A stretch of 58,563 nt of DNA from Nemertoderma westbladi (taxonomy: Eukaryota; Xenacoelomorpha; Nemertodermatida; Nemertodermatidae), in assembly GCA_032718475.1 (NCBI GenBank), contig JAUCBJ010004881.1, positions 1 through 58,563 on the forward strand, in the 5' to 3' direction. Positions 11,201-26,200 of the stretch are shown in pieces. The translations under genes were made by a program, and so were the position numbers. Numbering within the stretch: position 1 is the stretch's first letter; each line of letters starts with the position of its first letter. The notes beneath the pieces were generated by a model. The model saw only the letters and a program-made list of their open reading frames with translations. It made no database searches and had not been told where the DNA came from.

Positions 11201-14200
11201 AGCAGTATGCAATCTGGGTCTGGGAATAAGCAGGAACTATTCTATTAAACAACAAACAGCAGTATGTAATCTGAGTCGGGGAATAAGCAGGAACTATTCC
11301 ATCAAACAACAAACAGCAGTATGCAATCTGGGTCTGGGAATAAGCAGGAACTATTCTATTAAACAACAAACAGCAGTATGTAATCTGAGTCGGGGAATAA
11401 GCAGGAACTATTCCATCAAACAACAAACAGCAGTATGCAATCTGGGTCTGGGAATAAGCAGGAACTATTCCATCGAACAACAAACAGCAGTATGGAATCT
11501 GTGTCTGGGAATAAGCAGGAACTATTCCATCAAACAACAAACAGCAGTATGTAATCTGGGTCTGGGAATAAGCAGGAATTATTCTATTAAACAACAAACA
11601 GCAGTATGTAATCTGAGTCGGGGAATAAGCAGGAACTATTCCATCATACAACAAACAGCAGTATGGAATCTGGGTCTGGCAGTATGGAATCTGGGTCTGG
11701 GAATAAGCAGGAACTATTCCATCATACAACAAACAGCAGTATGTAATCTGGGTCTGGGAATAAGCGGGAACTATTCCATCAAACAACAAACAGCAGTATG
11801 TAATCTGGGTCTGGGAATAAGCAGGAACTATTCCATCATACAACAAACAGCAGTATGGAATCTGTGTCTGGGAATAAGCGGGAACTATTCTATTAAACAA
11901 CAAACAGCAGTATGCAATCTGGGTCTGGGAATAAGCAGGAACTATTCCATCGAACAACAAACAGCAGTATGGAATCTGTGTCTGGGAATAAGCAGGAACT
12001 ATTCCATCAAACAACAAACAGCAGTATGCAATCTGGGTCTGGGAATAAGCAGGAACTATTCTATTAAACAACAAACAGCAGTATGTAATCTGAGTCGGGG
12101 AATAAGCAGGAACTATTCCATCAAACAACAAACAACAGTATGTAATCTGAGTCGGGGAATAAGCAGGAACTATTCCATCAAACAACAAACAGCAGTATGT
12201 AATCTGGGTCTGGGAATAAGCGGGAACTATTCCATCATACAACAAACAGCAGTATGGAATCTGTGTCTGGGAATAAGCGGTAACTATTCTATTAAACAAC
12301 AAACAGCAGTATGCAATCTGGGTCTGGGAATAAGCAGGAACTATTCCATCGAACAACAAACAGCAGTATGGAATCTGTGTCTGGGAATAAGCAGGAACTA
12401 TTCCATCAAACAACAAACAGCAGTATGCAATCTGGGTCTGGGAATAAGCAGGAACTATTCTATTAAACAACAAACAGCAGTATGTAATCTGAGTCGGGGA
12501 ATAAGCAGGAACTATTCCATCAAACAACAAACAGCAATATGCAATCTGGGTCTGGGAATAAGCAGGAACTATTCTATTAAACAACAAACAGCAGTATGTA
12601 ATCTGAGTCGGGGAATAAGCAGGAACTATTCCATCAAACAACAAACAGCAGTATGCAATCTGGGTCTGGGAATAAGCAGGAACTATTCCATCGAACAACA
12701 AACAGCAGTATGGAATCTGTGTCTGGGAATAAGCAGGAACTATTCCATCAAACAACAAACAGCAGTATGCAATCTGGGTCTGGGAATAAGCAGGAACTAT
12801 TCCATCGAACAACAAACAGCAGTATGGAATCTGTGTCTGGGAATAAGCAGGAACTATTCCATCAAACAACAAACAGCAGTATGTAATCTGGGTCTGGGAA
12901 TAAGCAGGAATTATTCTATTAAACAACAAACAGCAGTATGTAATCTGAGTCGGGGAATAAGCAGGAACTATTCCATCAAACAACAAACAGCAGTATGCAA
13001 TCTGGGTCTGGGAATAAGCAGGAACTATTCCATCAAACAACAAACAGCAGTATGCAATCTGGGTCTGGGAATAAGCAGGAACTATTCTATTAAACAACAA
13101 ACAGCAGTATGTAATCTGAGTCGGGGAATAAGCAGGAACTATTCCATCAAACAACAAACAACAGTATGTAATCTGAGTCGGGGAATAAGCAGGAACTATT
13201 CCATCAAACAACAAACAACAGTATGGAATCTGGGTCTGGGAATAAGCAGGAACTATTCCATCAAACAACAAACAGCAGTATGCAATCTGGGTCTGGGAAT
13301 AAGCAGGAACTATTCTATTAAACAACAAACAGCAGTATGTAATCTGGGTCTGGGAATAAGCAGGAACTATTCTATTAAACAACAAACAGCAGTATGGAAT
13401 CTGGGTCTGGGAATAAGCAGGAACTATTCTATTAAACAACAAACAGCAGTATGTAATCTGGGTCTGGGAATAAGCGGGAACTATTCCATCAAACAACAAA
13501 CAGCAGTATGGAATCTGGGTCTGGGAATAAGCAGGAACTATTCTATTAAACAACAAACAGCAGTATGGAATCTGGGTCTGGGAATAAGCAGGAACTATTC
13601 TATTAAACAACAAACAGCAGTATGTAATCTGAGTCGGGGAATAAGCAGGGACTATTCCATCAAACAATAAACAGCAGTATGGAATCTGGGTCTGGGAATA
13701 AGCGGGAACTATTCCATCAAACAACAAACAGCAGTATGGAATCTGGGTCTGGGAATAAGCAGGAACTATTCTATTAAACAACAAACAGCAGTATGGAATC
13801 TGGGTCTGGGAATAAGCAGGAACTATTCTATTAAACAACAAACAGCAGTATGGAATCTGGGTCTGGGAATAAGCAGGAACTATTCTATTAAACAACAAAC
13901 AGCAGTATGTAATCTGGGTCTGGGAATAAGCGGGAACTATTCCATCAAACAACAAACAGCAGTATGGAATCTGGGTCTGGGAATAAGCGGGAACTATTCC
14001 ATCAAACAACAAACAGCAGTATGGAATCTGGGTCTGGGAATAAGCAGGAACTATTCTATTAAACAACAAACAGCAGTATGGAATCTGGGTCTGGGAATAA
14101 GCAGGAACTATTCCATCAAACAACAAAGAGCAGTATGGAATCTGGGTCTGGGAATAAGCGGGAACTATTCCATCAAACAACAAACAACAGTATGGAATCT

Positions 14201-17200
14201 GGGTCTGGGAATAAGCGGGAACTATTCTATTAAACAACAAACAGCGGTATGGAATCTGGGTCATAGAATAAGCAGGAACTATTCCATCATACAACAAACA
14301 GCAGTATGGAATCTGGGTCTGGGAATAAGCAGGAACTATTCCATCAAACAACAAACAGCAGTATGTAATCTGGGTCTGGGAATAAGCAGGAACTATTCTA
14401 TTAAACAACAAACAGCAGTATGGAATCTGGGTCTGGGAATAAGCGGGAACTATTCTATTAAACAACAAACAGCAGTATGGAATCTGGGTCTGGGAATAAG
14501 CAGGAACTATTCCATCATACAACAAACAGCAGTATGGAATCTGGTTCTGGGAATAAGCGGGAACTATTCTATTAAACAACAAACAGCAGTATGGAATCTG
14601 GGTCTGGGAATAAGCAGGAACTATTCTATTAAACAACAAACAGCAGTATGGAATCTGGGTCTGGGAATAAGCAGGAACTATTCTATTAAACAACAAACAG
14701 CAGTATGGAATCTGGGTCTGGGAATAAGCAGGAACTATTCTATTAAACAACAAACAGCAGTATGTAATCTGGGTCTGGGAATAAGCGGGAACTATTCCAT
14801 CAAACAACAAACAGCAGTATGGAATCTGGGTCTGGGAATAAGCGGGAACTATTCCATCAAACAACAAACAGCAGTATGGAATCTGGGTCTGGGAATAAGC
14901 AGGAACTATTCTATTAAACAACAAACAGCAGTATGGAATCTGGGTCTGGGAATAAGCAGGAACTATTCCATCAAACAACAAAGAGCAGTATGGAATCTGG
15001 GTCTGGGAATAAGCGGGAACTATTCCATCAAACAACAAACAACAGTATGGAATCTGGGTCTGGGAATAAGCGGGAACTATTCTATTAAACAACAAACAGC
15101 GGTATGGAATCTGGGTCATAGAATAAGCAGGAACTATTCCATCATACAACAAACAGCAGTATGGAATCTGGGTCTGGGAATAAGCAGGAACTATTCCATC
15201 AAACAACAAACAGCAGTATGTAATCTGGGTCTGGGAATAAGCAGGAACTATTCTATTAAACAACAAACAGCAGTATGGAATCTGGGTCTGGGAATAAGCG
15301 GGAACTATTCTATTAAACAACAAACAGCAGTATGGAATCTGGGTCTGGGAATAAGCAGGAACTATTCCATCATACAACAAACAGCAGTATGGAATCTGGT
15401 TCTGGGAATAAGCGGGAACTATTCTATTAAACAACAAACAGCAGTATGGAATCTGGGTCTGGGAATAAGCAGGAACTATTCCATCATACAACAAACAGCA
15501 GTATGCAATCTGGGTCTGGGAATAAGCGGGAACTATTCTATTAAACAACAAACAGCAGTATGTAATCTGGGTCTGGGAATAAGCGGGAACTATTCCATCA
15601 AACAACAAACGGCAGGATGTAATCTGGGTCTGGGAATAAGCAGGAACTATTCTATTAAACAACAAACAGCAGTATGCAATCTGGGTCTGGGAATAGGCAG
15701 GAACTATTCCATCGAACAACAAACAGCAGTATGGAATCTGTGTCTGGGAATAAGCAGGAACTATTCCATCAAACAACAAACAGCAGTATGCAATCTGGGT
15801 CTGGGAATAAGCAGGAACTATTCTATTAAACAACAAACAGCAGTATGTAATCTGAGTCGGGGAATAAGCAGGAACTATTCCATCAAACAACAAACAGCAG
15901 TATGCAATCTGGGTCTGGGAATAAGCAGGAACTATTCTATTAAACAACAAACAGCAGTATGTAATCTGAGTCGGGGAATAAGCAGGAACTATTCCATCAA
16001 ACAACAAACAGCAGTATGCAATCTGGGTCTGGGAATAAGCAGGAACTATTCCATCGAACAACAAACAGCAGTATGGAATCTGTGTCTGGGAATAAGCAGG
16101 AACTATTCCATCAAACAACAAACAGCAGTATGTAATCTGGGTCTGGGAATAAGCAGGAATTATTCTATTAAACAACAAACAGCAGTATGTAATCTGAGTC
16201 GGGGAATAAGCAGGAACTATTCCATCATACAACAAACAGCAGTATGGAATCTGGGTCTGGCAGTATGGAATCTGGGTCTGGGAATAAGCAGGAACTATTC
16301 CATCATACAACAAACAGCAGTATGTAATCTGGGTCTGGGAATAAGCGGGAACTATTCCATCAAACAACAAACAGCAGTATGTAATCTGGGTCTGGGAATA
16401 AGCAGGAACTATTCCATCATACAACAAACAGCAGTATGGAATCTGTGTCTGGGAATAAGCGGGAACTATTCTATTAAACAACAAACAGCAGTATGCAATC
16501 TGGGTCTGGGAATAAGCAGGAACTATTCCATCGAACAACAAACAGCAGTATGGAATCTGTGTCTGGGAATAAGCAGGAACTATTCCATCAAACAACAAAC
16601 AGCAGTATGCAATCTGGGTCTGGGAATAAGCAGGAACTATTCTATTAAACAACAAACAGCAGTATGTAATCTGAGTCGGGGAATAAGCAGGAACTATTCC
16701 ATCAAACAACAAACAACAGTATGTAATCTGAGTCGGGGAATAAGCAGGAACTATTCCATCAAACAACAAACAGCAGTATGTAATCTGGGTCTGGGAATAA
16801 GCGGGAACTATTCCATCAAACAACAAACAGCAGTATGAAATCTGGGTCTGGGAATAAGCAGGAACTATTCTATTAAACAACAAACAGCAGTATGTAATCT
16901 GAGTCGGGGAATAAGCAGGAACTATTCCATCAAACAACAAACAACTATATGTAATCTGAGTCGGGGAATAAGCAGGAACTATTCCATCAAACAACAAACA
17001 GCAGTATGGAATCTAGGTCTGGGAATAAGCAGAAACTATTCCATTAAACAAGAAACAGCAGTATGGAATCTGGGTCTGGGAATAAGCAGGAACTATTCTA
17101 TTAAACAACAAACAGCAGTATGTAATCTGGGTCTGGGAATAAGCAGGAACTATTCTATTAAACAACAAACAGCAGTATGGAATCTGGGTCTGGGAATAAG

Positions 17201-20200
17201 CAGGAACTATTCTATTAAACAACAAACAGCAGTATGTAATCTGGGTCTGGGAATAAGCGGGAACTATTCCATCAAACAACAAACAGCAGTATGGAATCTG
17301 GGTCTGGGAATAAGCAGGAACTATTCTATTAAACAACAAACAGCAGTATGGAATCTGGGTCTGGGAATAAGCAGGAACTATTCTATTAAACAACAAACAG
17401 CAGTATGTAATCTGAGTCGGGGAATAAGCAGGGACTATTCCATCAAACAATAAACAGCAGTATGGAATCTGGGTCTGGGAATAAGCGGGAACTATTCCAT
17501 CAAACAACAAACAGCAGTATGGAATCTGGGTCTGGGAATAAGCAGGAACTATTCTATTAAACAACAAACAGCAGTATGGAATCTGGGTCTGGGAATAAGC
17601 AGGAACTATTCTATTAAACAACAAACAGCAGTATGGAATCTGGGTCTGGGAATAAGCAGGAACTATTCTATTAAACAACAAACAGCAGTATGTAATCTGG
17701 GTCTGGGAATAAGCGGGAACTATTCCATCAAACAACAAACAGCAGTATGGAATCTGGGTCTGGGAATAAGCAGGAACTATTCTATTAAACAACAAACAGC
17801 AGTATGAAATCTGGGTCTGGGAATAAGCAGGAACTATTCTATTAAACAACAAACAGCAGTATGGAATCTGGGTCTGGGAATAAGCAGGAACTATTCTATT
17901 AAACAACAAACAGCAGTATGGAATCTGGGTCTGGGAATAAGCGGGAACTATTCCATCAAACAACAAACAGCAGTATGGAATCTGGGTCTGGGAATAAGCA
18001 GGAACTATTCTATTAAACAACAAACAGCAGTATGGAATCTGGGTCTGGGAATAAGCAGGAACTATTCCATCAAACAACAAAGAGCAGTATGGAATCTGGG
18101 TCTGGGAATAAGCGGGAACTATTCCATCAAACAACAAACAACAGTATGGAATCTGGGTCTGGGAATAAGCGGGAACTATTCTATTAAACAACAAACAGCG
18201 GTATGGAATCTGGGTCATGGAATAAGCAGGAACTATTCCATCATACAACAAACAGCAGTATGGAATCTGGGTCTGGGAATAAGCAGGAACTATTCCATCA
18301 AACAACAAACAGCAGTATGTAATCTGGGTCTGGGAATAAGCAGGAACTATTCTATTAAACAACAAACAGCAGTATGGAATCTGGGTCTGGGAATAAGCGG
18401 GAACTATTCTATTAAACAACAAACAGCAGTATGGAATCTGGGTCTGGGAATAAGCAGGAACTATTCCATCATACAACAAACAGCAGTATGGAATCTGGTT
18501 CTGGGAATAAGCGGGAACTATTCTATTAAACAACAAACAGCAGTATGGAATCTGGGTCTGGGAATAAGCAGGAACTATTCCATCATACAACAAACAGCAG
18601 TATGCAATCTGGGTCTGGGAATAAGCGGGAACTATTCTATTAAACAACAAACAGCAGTATGTAATCTGGGTCTGGGAATAAGCGGGAACTATTCCATCAA
18701 ACAACAAACGGCAGGATGTAATCTGGGTCTGGGAATAAGCAGGAACTATTCTATTAAACAACAAACAGCAGTATGCAATCTGGGTCTGGGAATAGGCAGG
18801 AACTATTCCATCGAACAACAAACAGCAGTATGGAATCTGTGTCTGGGAATAAGCAGGAACTATTCCATCAAACAACAAACAGCAGTATGCAATCTGGGTC
18901 TGGGAATAAGCAGGAACTATTCTATTAAACAACAAACAGCAGTATGTAATCTGAGTCGGGGAATAAGCAGGAACTATTCCATCAAACAACAAACAGCAGT
19001 ATGCAATCTGGGTCTGGGAATAAGCAGGAACTATTCTATTAAACAACAAACAGCAGTATGTAATCTGAGTCGGGGAATAAGCAGGAACTATTCCATCAAA
19101 CAACAAACAGCAGTATGCAATCTGGGTCTGGGAATAAGCAGGAACTATTCCATCGAACAACAAACAGCAGTATGGAATCTGTGTCTGGGAATAAGCAGGA
19201 ACTATTCCATCAAACAACAAACAGCAGTATGTAATCTGGGTCTGGGAATAAGCAGGAATTATTCTATTAAACAACAAACAGCAGTATGTAATCTGAGTCG
19301 GGGAATAAGCAGGAACTATTCCATCATACAACAAACAGCAGTATGGAATCTGGGTCTGGCAGTATGGAATCTGGGTCTGGGAATAAGCAGGAACTATTCC
19401 ATCATACAACAAACAGCAGTATGTAATCTGGGTCTGGGAATAAGCGGGAACTATTCCATCAAACAACAAACAGCAGTATGTAATCTGGGTCTGGGAATAA
19501 GCAGGAACTATTCCATCATACAACAAACAGCAGTATGGAATCTGTGTCTGGGAATAAGCGGGAACTATTCTATTAAACAACAAACAGCAGTATGCAATCT
19601 GGGTCTGGGAATAAGCAGGAACTATTCCATCGAACAACAAACAGCAGTATGGAATCTGTGTCTGGGAATAAGCAGGAACTATTCCATCAAACAACAAACA
19701 GCAGTATGCAATCTGGGTCTGGGAATAAGCAGGAACTATTCTATTAAACAACAAACAGCAGTATGTAATCTGAGTCGGGGAATAAGCAGGAACTATTCCA
19801 TCAAACAACAAACAACAGTATGTAATCTGAGTCGGGGAATAAGCAGGAACTATTCCATCAAACAACAAACAGCAGTATGTAATCTGGGTCTGGGAATAAG
19901 CGGGAACTATTCCATCATACAACAAACAGCAGTATGGAATCTGTGTCTGGGAATAAGCGGTAACTATTCTATTAAACAACAAACAGCAGTATGCAATCTG
20001 GGTCTGGGAATAAGCAGGAACTATTCCATCGAACAACAAACAGCAGTATGGAATCTGTGTCTGGGAATAAGCAGGAACTATTCCATCAAACAACAAACAG
20101 CAGTATGCAATCTGGGTCTGGGAATAAGCAGGAACTATTCTATTAAACAACAAACAGCAGTATGTAATCTGAGTCGGGGAATAAGCAGGAACTATTCCAT

Positions 20201-23200
20201 CAAACAACAAACAGCAATATGCAATCTGGGTCTGGGAATAAGCAGGAACTATTCTATTAAACAACAAACAGCAGTATGTAATCTGAGTCGGGGAATAAGC
20301 AGGAACTATTCCATCAAACAACAAACAGCAGTATGCAATCTGGGTCTGGGAATAAGCAGGAACTATTCCATCGAACAACAAACAGCAGTATGGAATCTGT
20401 GTCTGGGAATAAGCAGGAACTATTCCATCAAACAACAAACAGCAGTATGCAATCTGGGTCTGGGAATAAGCAGGAACTATTCCATCGAACAACAAACAGC
20501 AGTATGGAATCTGTGTCTGGGAATAAGCAGGAACTATTCCATCAAACAACAAACAGCAGTATGTAATCTGGGTCTGGGAATAAGCAGGAATTATTCTATT
20601 AAACAACAAACAGCAGTATGTAATCTGAGTCGGGGAATAAGCAGGAACTATTCCATCAAACAACAAACAGCAGTATGCAATCTGGGTCTGGGAATAAGCA
20701 GGAACTATTCCATCAAACAACAAACAGCAGTATGCAATCTGGGTCTGGGAATAAGCAGGAACTATTCTATTAAACAACAAACAGCAGTATTTAATCTGAG
20801 TCGGGGAATAAGCAGGAACTATTCCATCAAACAACAAACAACAGTATGTAATCTGAGTCGGGGAATAAGCAGGAACTATTCCATCAAACAACAAACAGCA
20901 GTATGGAATCTGGGTCTGGGAATAAGCAGGAACTATTCCATCAAACAACAAACAGCAGTATGCAATCTGGGTCTGGGAATAAGCAGGAACTATTCTATTA
21001 AACAACAAACAGCAGTATGTAATCTGGGTCTGGGAATAAGCAGGAACTATTCTATTAAACAACAAACAGCAGTATGGAATCTGGGTCTGGGAATAAGCAG
21101 GAACTATTCTATTAAACAACAAACAGCAGTATGTAATCTGGGTCTGGGAATAAGCGGGAACTATTCCATCAAACAACAAACAGCAGTATGGAATCTGGGT
21201 CTGGGAATAAGCAGGAACTATTCTATTAAACAACAAACAGCAGTATGGAATCTGGGTCTGGGAATAAGCAGGAACTATTCTATTAAACAACAAACAGCAG
21301 TATGTAATCTGAGTCGGGGAATAAGCAGGGACTATTCCATCAAACAATAAACAGCAGTATGGAATCTGGGTCTGGGAATAAGCGGGAACTATTCCATCAA
21401 ACAACAAACAGCAGTATGGAATCTGGGTCTGGGAATAAGCAGGAACTATTCTATTAAACAACAAACAGCAGTATGGAATCTGGGTCTGGGAATAAGCAGG
21501 AACTATTCTATTAAACAACAAACAGCAGTATGGAATCTGGGTCTGGGAATAAGCAGGAACTATTCTATTAAACAACAAACAGCAGTATGTAATCTGGGTC
21601 TGGGAATAAGCGGGAACTATTCCATCAAACAACAAACAGCAGTATGGAATCTGGGTCTGGGAATAAGCAGGAACTATTCTATTAAACAACAAACAGCAGT
21701 ATGAAATCTGGGTCTGGGAATAAGCAGGAACTATTCTATTAAACAACAAACAGCAGTATGGAATCTGGGTCTGGGAATAAGCAGGAACTATTCTATTAAA
21801 CAACAAACAGCAGTATGGAATCTGGGTCTGGGAATAAGCGGGAACTATTCCATCAAACAACAAACAGCAGTATGGAATCTGGGTCTGGGAATAAGCAGGA
21901 ACTATTCTATTAAACAACAAACAGCAGTATGGAATCTGGGTCTGGGAATAAGCAGGAACTATTCCATCAAACAACAAAGAGCAGTATGGAATCTGGGTCT
22001 GGGAATAAGCGGGAACTATTCCATCAAACAACAAACAACAGTATGGAATCTGGGTCTGGGAATAAGCGGGAACTATTCTATTAAACAACAAACAGCGGTA
22101 TGGAATCTGGGTCATAGAATAAGCAGGAACTATTCCATCATACAACAAACAGCAGTATGGAATCTGGGTCTGGGAATAAGCAGGAACTATTCCATCAAAC
22201 AACAAACAGCAGTATGTAATCTGGGTCTGGGAATAAGCAGGAACTATTCTATTAAACAACAAACAGCAGTATGGAATCTGGGTCTGGGAATAAGCGGGAA
22301 CTATTCTATTAAACAACAAACAGCAGTATGGAATCTGGGTCTGGGAATAAGCAGGAACTATTCCATCATACAACAAACAGCAGTATGGAATCTGGTTCTG
22401 GGAATAAGCGGGAACTATTCTATTAAACAACAAACAGCAGTATGGAATCTGGGTCTGGGAATAAGCAGGAACTATTCCATCATACAACAAACAGCAGTAT
22501 GCAATCTGGGTCTGGGAATAAGCGGGAACTATTCTATTAAACAACAAACAGCAGTATGTAATCTGGGTCTGGGAATAAGCGGGAACTATTCCATCAAACA
22601 ACAAACGGCAGGATGTAATCTGGGTCTGGGAATAAGCAGGAACTATTCTATTAAACAACAAACAGCAGTATGCAATCTGGGTCTGGGAATAGGCAGGAAC
22701 TATTCCATCGAACAACAAACAGCAGTATGGAATCTGTGTCTGGGAATAAGCAGGAACTATTCCATCAAACAACAAACAGCAGTATGCAATCTGGGTCTGG
22801 GAATAAGCAGGAACTATTCTATTAAACAACAAACAGCAGTATGTAATCTGAGTCGGGGAATAAGCAGGAACTATTCCATCAAACAACAAACAGCAGTATG
22901 CAATCTGGGTCTGGGAATAAGCAGGAACTATTCTATTAAACAACAAACAGCAGTATGTAATCTGAGTCGGGGAATAAGCAGGAACTATTCCATCAAACAA
23001 CAAACAGCAGTATGCAATCTGGGTCTGGGAATAAGCAGGAACTATTCCATCGAACAACAAACAGCAGTATGGAATCTGTGTCTGGGAATAAGCAGGAACT
23101 ATTCCATCAAACAACAAACAGCAGTATGTAATCTGGGTCTGGGAATAAGCAGGAATTATTCTATTAAACAACAAACAGCAGTATGTAATCTGAGTCGGGG

Positions 23201-26200
23201 AATAAGCAGGAACTATTCCATCATACAACAAACAGCAGTATGGAATCTGGGTCTGGCAGTATGGAATCTGGGTCTGGGAATAAGCAGGAACTATTCCATC
23301 ATACAACAAACAGCAGTATGTAATCTGGGTCTGGGAATAAGCGGGAACTATTCCATCAAACAACAAACAGCAGTATGTAATCTGGGTCTGGGAATAAGCA
23401 GGAACTATTCCATCATACAACAAACAGCAGTATGGAATCTGTGTCTGGGAATAAGCGGGAACTATTCTATTAAACAACAAACAGCAGTATGCAATCTGGG
23501 TCTGGGAATAAGCAGGAACTATTCCATCGAACAACAAACAGCAGTATGGAATCTGTGTCTGGGAATAAGCAGGAACTATTCCATCAAACAACAAACAGCA
23601 GTATGCAATCTGGGTCTGGGAATAAGCAGGAACTATTCTATTAAACAACAAACAGCAGTATGTAATCTGAGTCGGGGAATAAGCAGGAACTATTCCATCA
23701 AACAACAAACAACAGTATGTAATCTGAGTCGGGGAATAAGCAGGAACTATTCCATCAAACAACAAACAGCAGTATGTAATCTGGGTCTGGGAATAAGCGG
23801 GAACTATTCCATCAAACAACAAACAGCAGTATGAAATCTGGGTCTGGGAATAAGCAGGAACTATTCTATTAAACAACAAACAGCAGTATGTAATCTGAGT
23901 CGGGGAATAAGCAGGAACTATTCCATCAAACAACAAACAACTATATGTAATCTGAGTCGGGGAATAAGCAGGAACTATTCCATCAAACAACAAACAGCAG
24001 TATGGAATCTAGGTCTGGGAATAAGCAGAAACTATTCCATTAAACAAGAAACAGCAGTATGGAATCTGGGTCTGGGAATAAGCAGGAACTATTCTATTAA
24101 ACAACAAACAGCAGTATGTAATCTGGGTCTGGGAATAAGCAGGAACTATTCTATTAAACAACAAACAGCAGTATGGAATCTGGGTCTGGGAATAAGCAGG
24201 AACTATTCTATTAAACAACAAACAGCAGTATGTAATCTGGGTCTGGGAATAAGCGGGAACTATTCCATCAAACAACAAACAGCAGTATGGAATCTGGGTC
24301 TGGGAATAAGCAGGAACTATTCTATTAAACAACAAACAGCAGTATGGAATCTGGGTCTGGGAATAAGCAGGAACTATTCTATTAAACAACAAACAGCAGT
24401 ATGTAATCTGAGTCGGGGAATAAGCAGGGACTATTCCATCAAACAATAAACAGCAGTATGGAATCTGGGTCTGGGAATAAGCGGGAACTATTCCATCAAA
24501 CAACAAACAGCAGTATGGAATCTGGGTCTGGGAATAAGCAGGAACTATTCTATTAAACAACAAACAGCAGTATGGAATCTGGGTCTGGGAATAAGCAGGA
24601 ACTATTCTATTAAACAACAAACAGCAGTATGGAATCTGGGTCTGGGAATAAGCAGGAACTATTCTATTAAACAACAAACAGCAGTATGTAATCTGGGTCT
24701 GGGAATAAGCGGGAACTATTCCATCAAACAACAAACAGCAGTATGGAATCTGGGTCTGGGAATAAGCAGGAACTATTCTATTAAACAACAAACAGCAGTA
24801 TGAAATCTGGGTCTGGGAATAAGCAGGAACTATTCTATTAAACAACAAACAGCAGTATGGAATCTGGGTCTGGGAATAAGCAGGAACTATTCTATTAAAC
24901 AACAAACAGCAGTATGGAATCTGGGTCTGGGAATAAGCGGGAACTATTCCATCAAACAACAAACAGCAGTATGGAATCTGGGTCTGGGAATAAGCAGGAA
25001 CTATTCTATTAAACAACAAACAGCAGTATGGAATCTGGGTCTGGGAATAAGCAGGAACTATTCCATCAAACAACAAAGAGCAGTATGGAATCTGGGTCTG
25101 GGAATAAGCGGGAACTATTCCATCAAACAACAAACAACAGTATGGAATCTGGGTCTGGGAATAAGCGGGAACTATTCTATTAAACAACAAACAGCGGTAT
25201 GGAATCTGGGTCATAGAATAAGCAGGAACTATTCCATCATACAACAAACAGCAGTATGGAATCTGGGTCTGGGAATAAGCAGGAACTATTCCATCAAACA
25301 ACAAACAGCAGTATGTAATCTGGGTCTGGGAATAAGCAGGAACTATTCTATTAAACAACAAACAGCAGTATGGAATCTGGGTCTGGGAATAAGCGGGAAC
25401 TATTCTATTAAACAACAAACAGCAGTATGGAATCTGGGTCTGGGAATAAGCAGGAACTATTCCATCATACAACAAACAGCAGTATGGAATCTGGTTCTGG
25501 GAATAAGCGGGAACTATTCTATTAAACAACAAACAGCAGTATGGAATCTGGGTCTGGGAATAAGCAGGAACTATTCCATCATACAACAAACAGCAGTATG
25601 CAATCTGGGTCTGGGAATAAGCGGGAACTATTCTATTAAACAACAAACAGCAGTATGTAATCTGGGTCTGGGAATAAGCGGGAACTATTCCATCAAACAA
25701 CAAACGGCAGGATGTAATCTGGGTCTGGGAATAAGCAGGAACTATTCTATTAAACAACAAACAGCAGTATGCAATCTGGGTCTGGGAATAGGCAGGAACT
25801 ATTCCATCGAACAACAAACAGCAGTATGGAATCTGTGTCTGGGAATAAGCAGGAACTATTCCATCAAACAACAAACAGCAGTATGCAATCTGGGTCTGGG
25901 AATAAGCAGGAACTATTCTATTAAACAACAAACAGCAGTATGTAATCTGAGTCGGGGAATAAGCAGGAACTATTCCATCAAACAACAAACAGCAGTATGC
26001 AATCTGGGTCTGGGAATAAGCAGGAACTATTCTATTAAACAACAAACAGCAGTATGTAATCTGAGTCGGGGAATAAGCAGGAACTATTCCATCAAACAAC
26101 AAACAGCAGTATGCAATCTGGGTCTGGGAATAAGCAGGAACTATTCCATCGAACAACAAACAGCAGTATGGAATCTGTGTCTGGGAATAAGCAGGAACTA

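Noticed and set aside
9525-16997. 2,490-codon minus-strand frame (and those at 17013-23993, 24009-27092 and 31310-34003) as a giant repeat protein
   Set aside because: A 57-bp unit is a multiple of three and lacks stops in that frame, so long frames follow automatically. Frames are open on both strands, and there is no recognisable start context, signal peptide or unique end domain.
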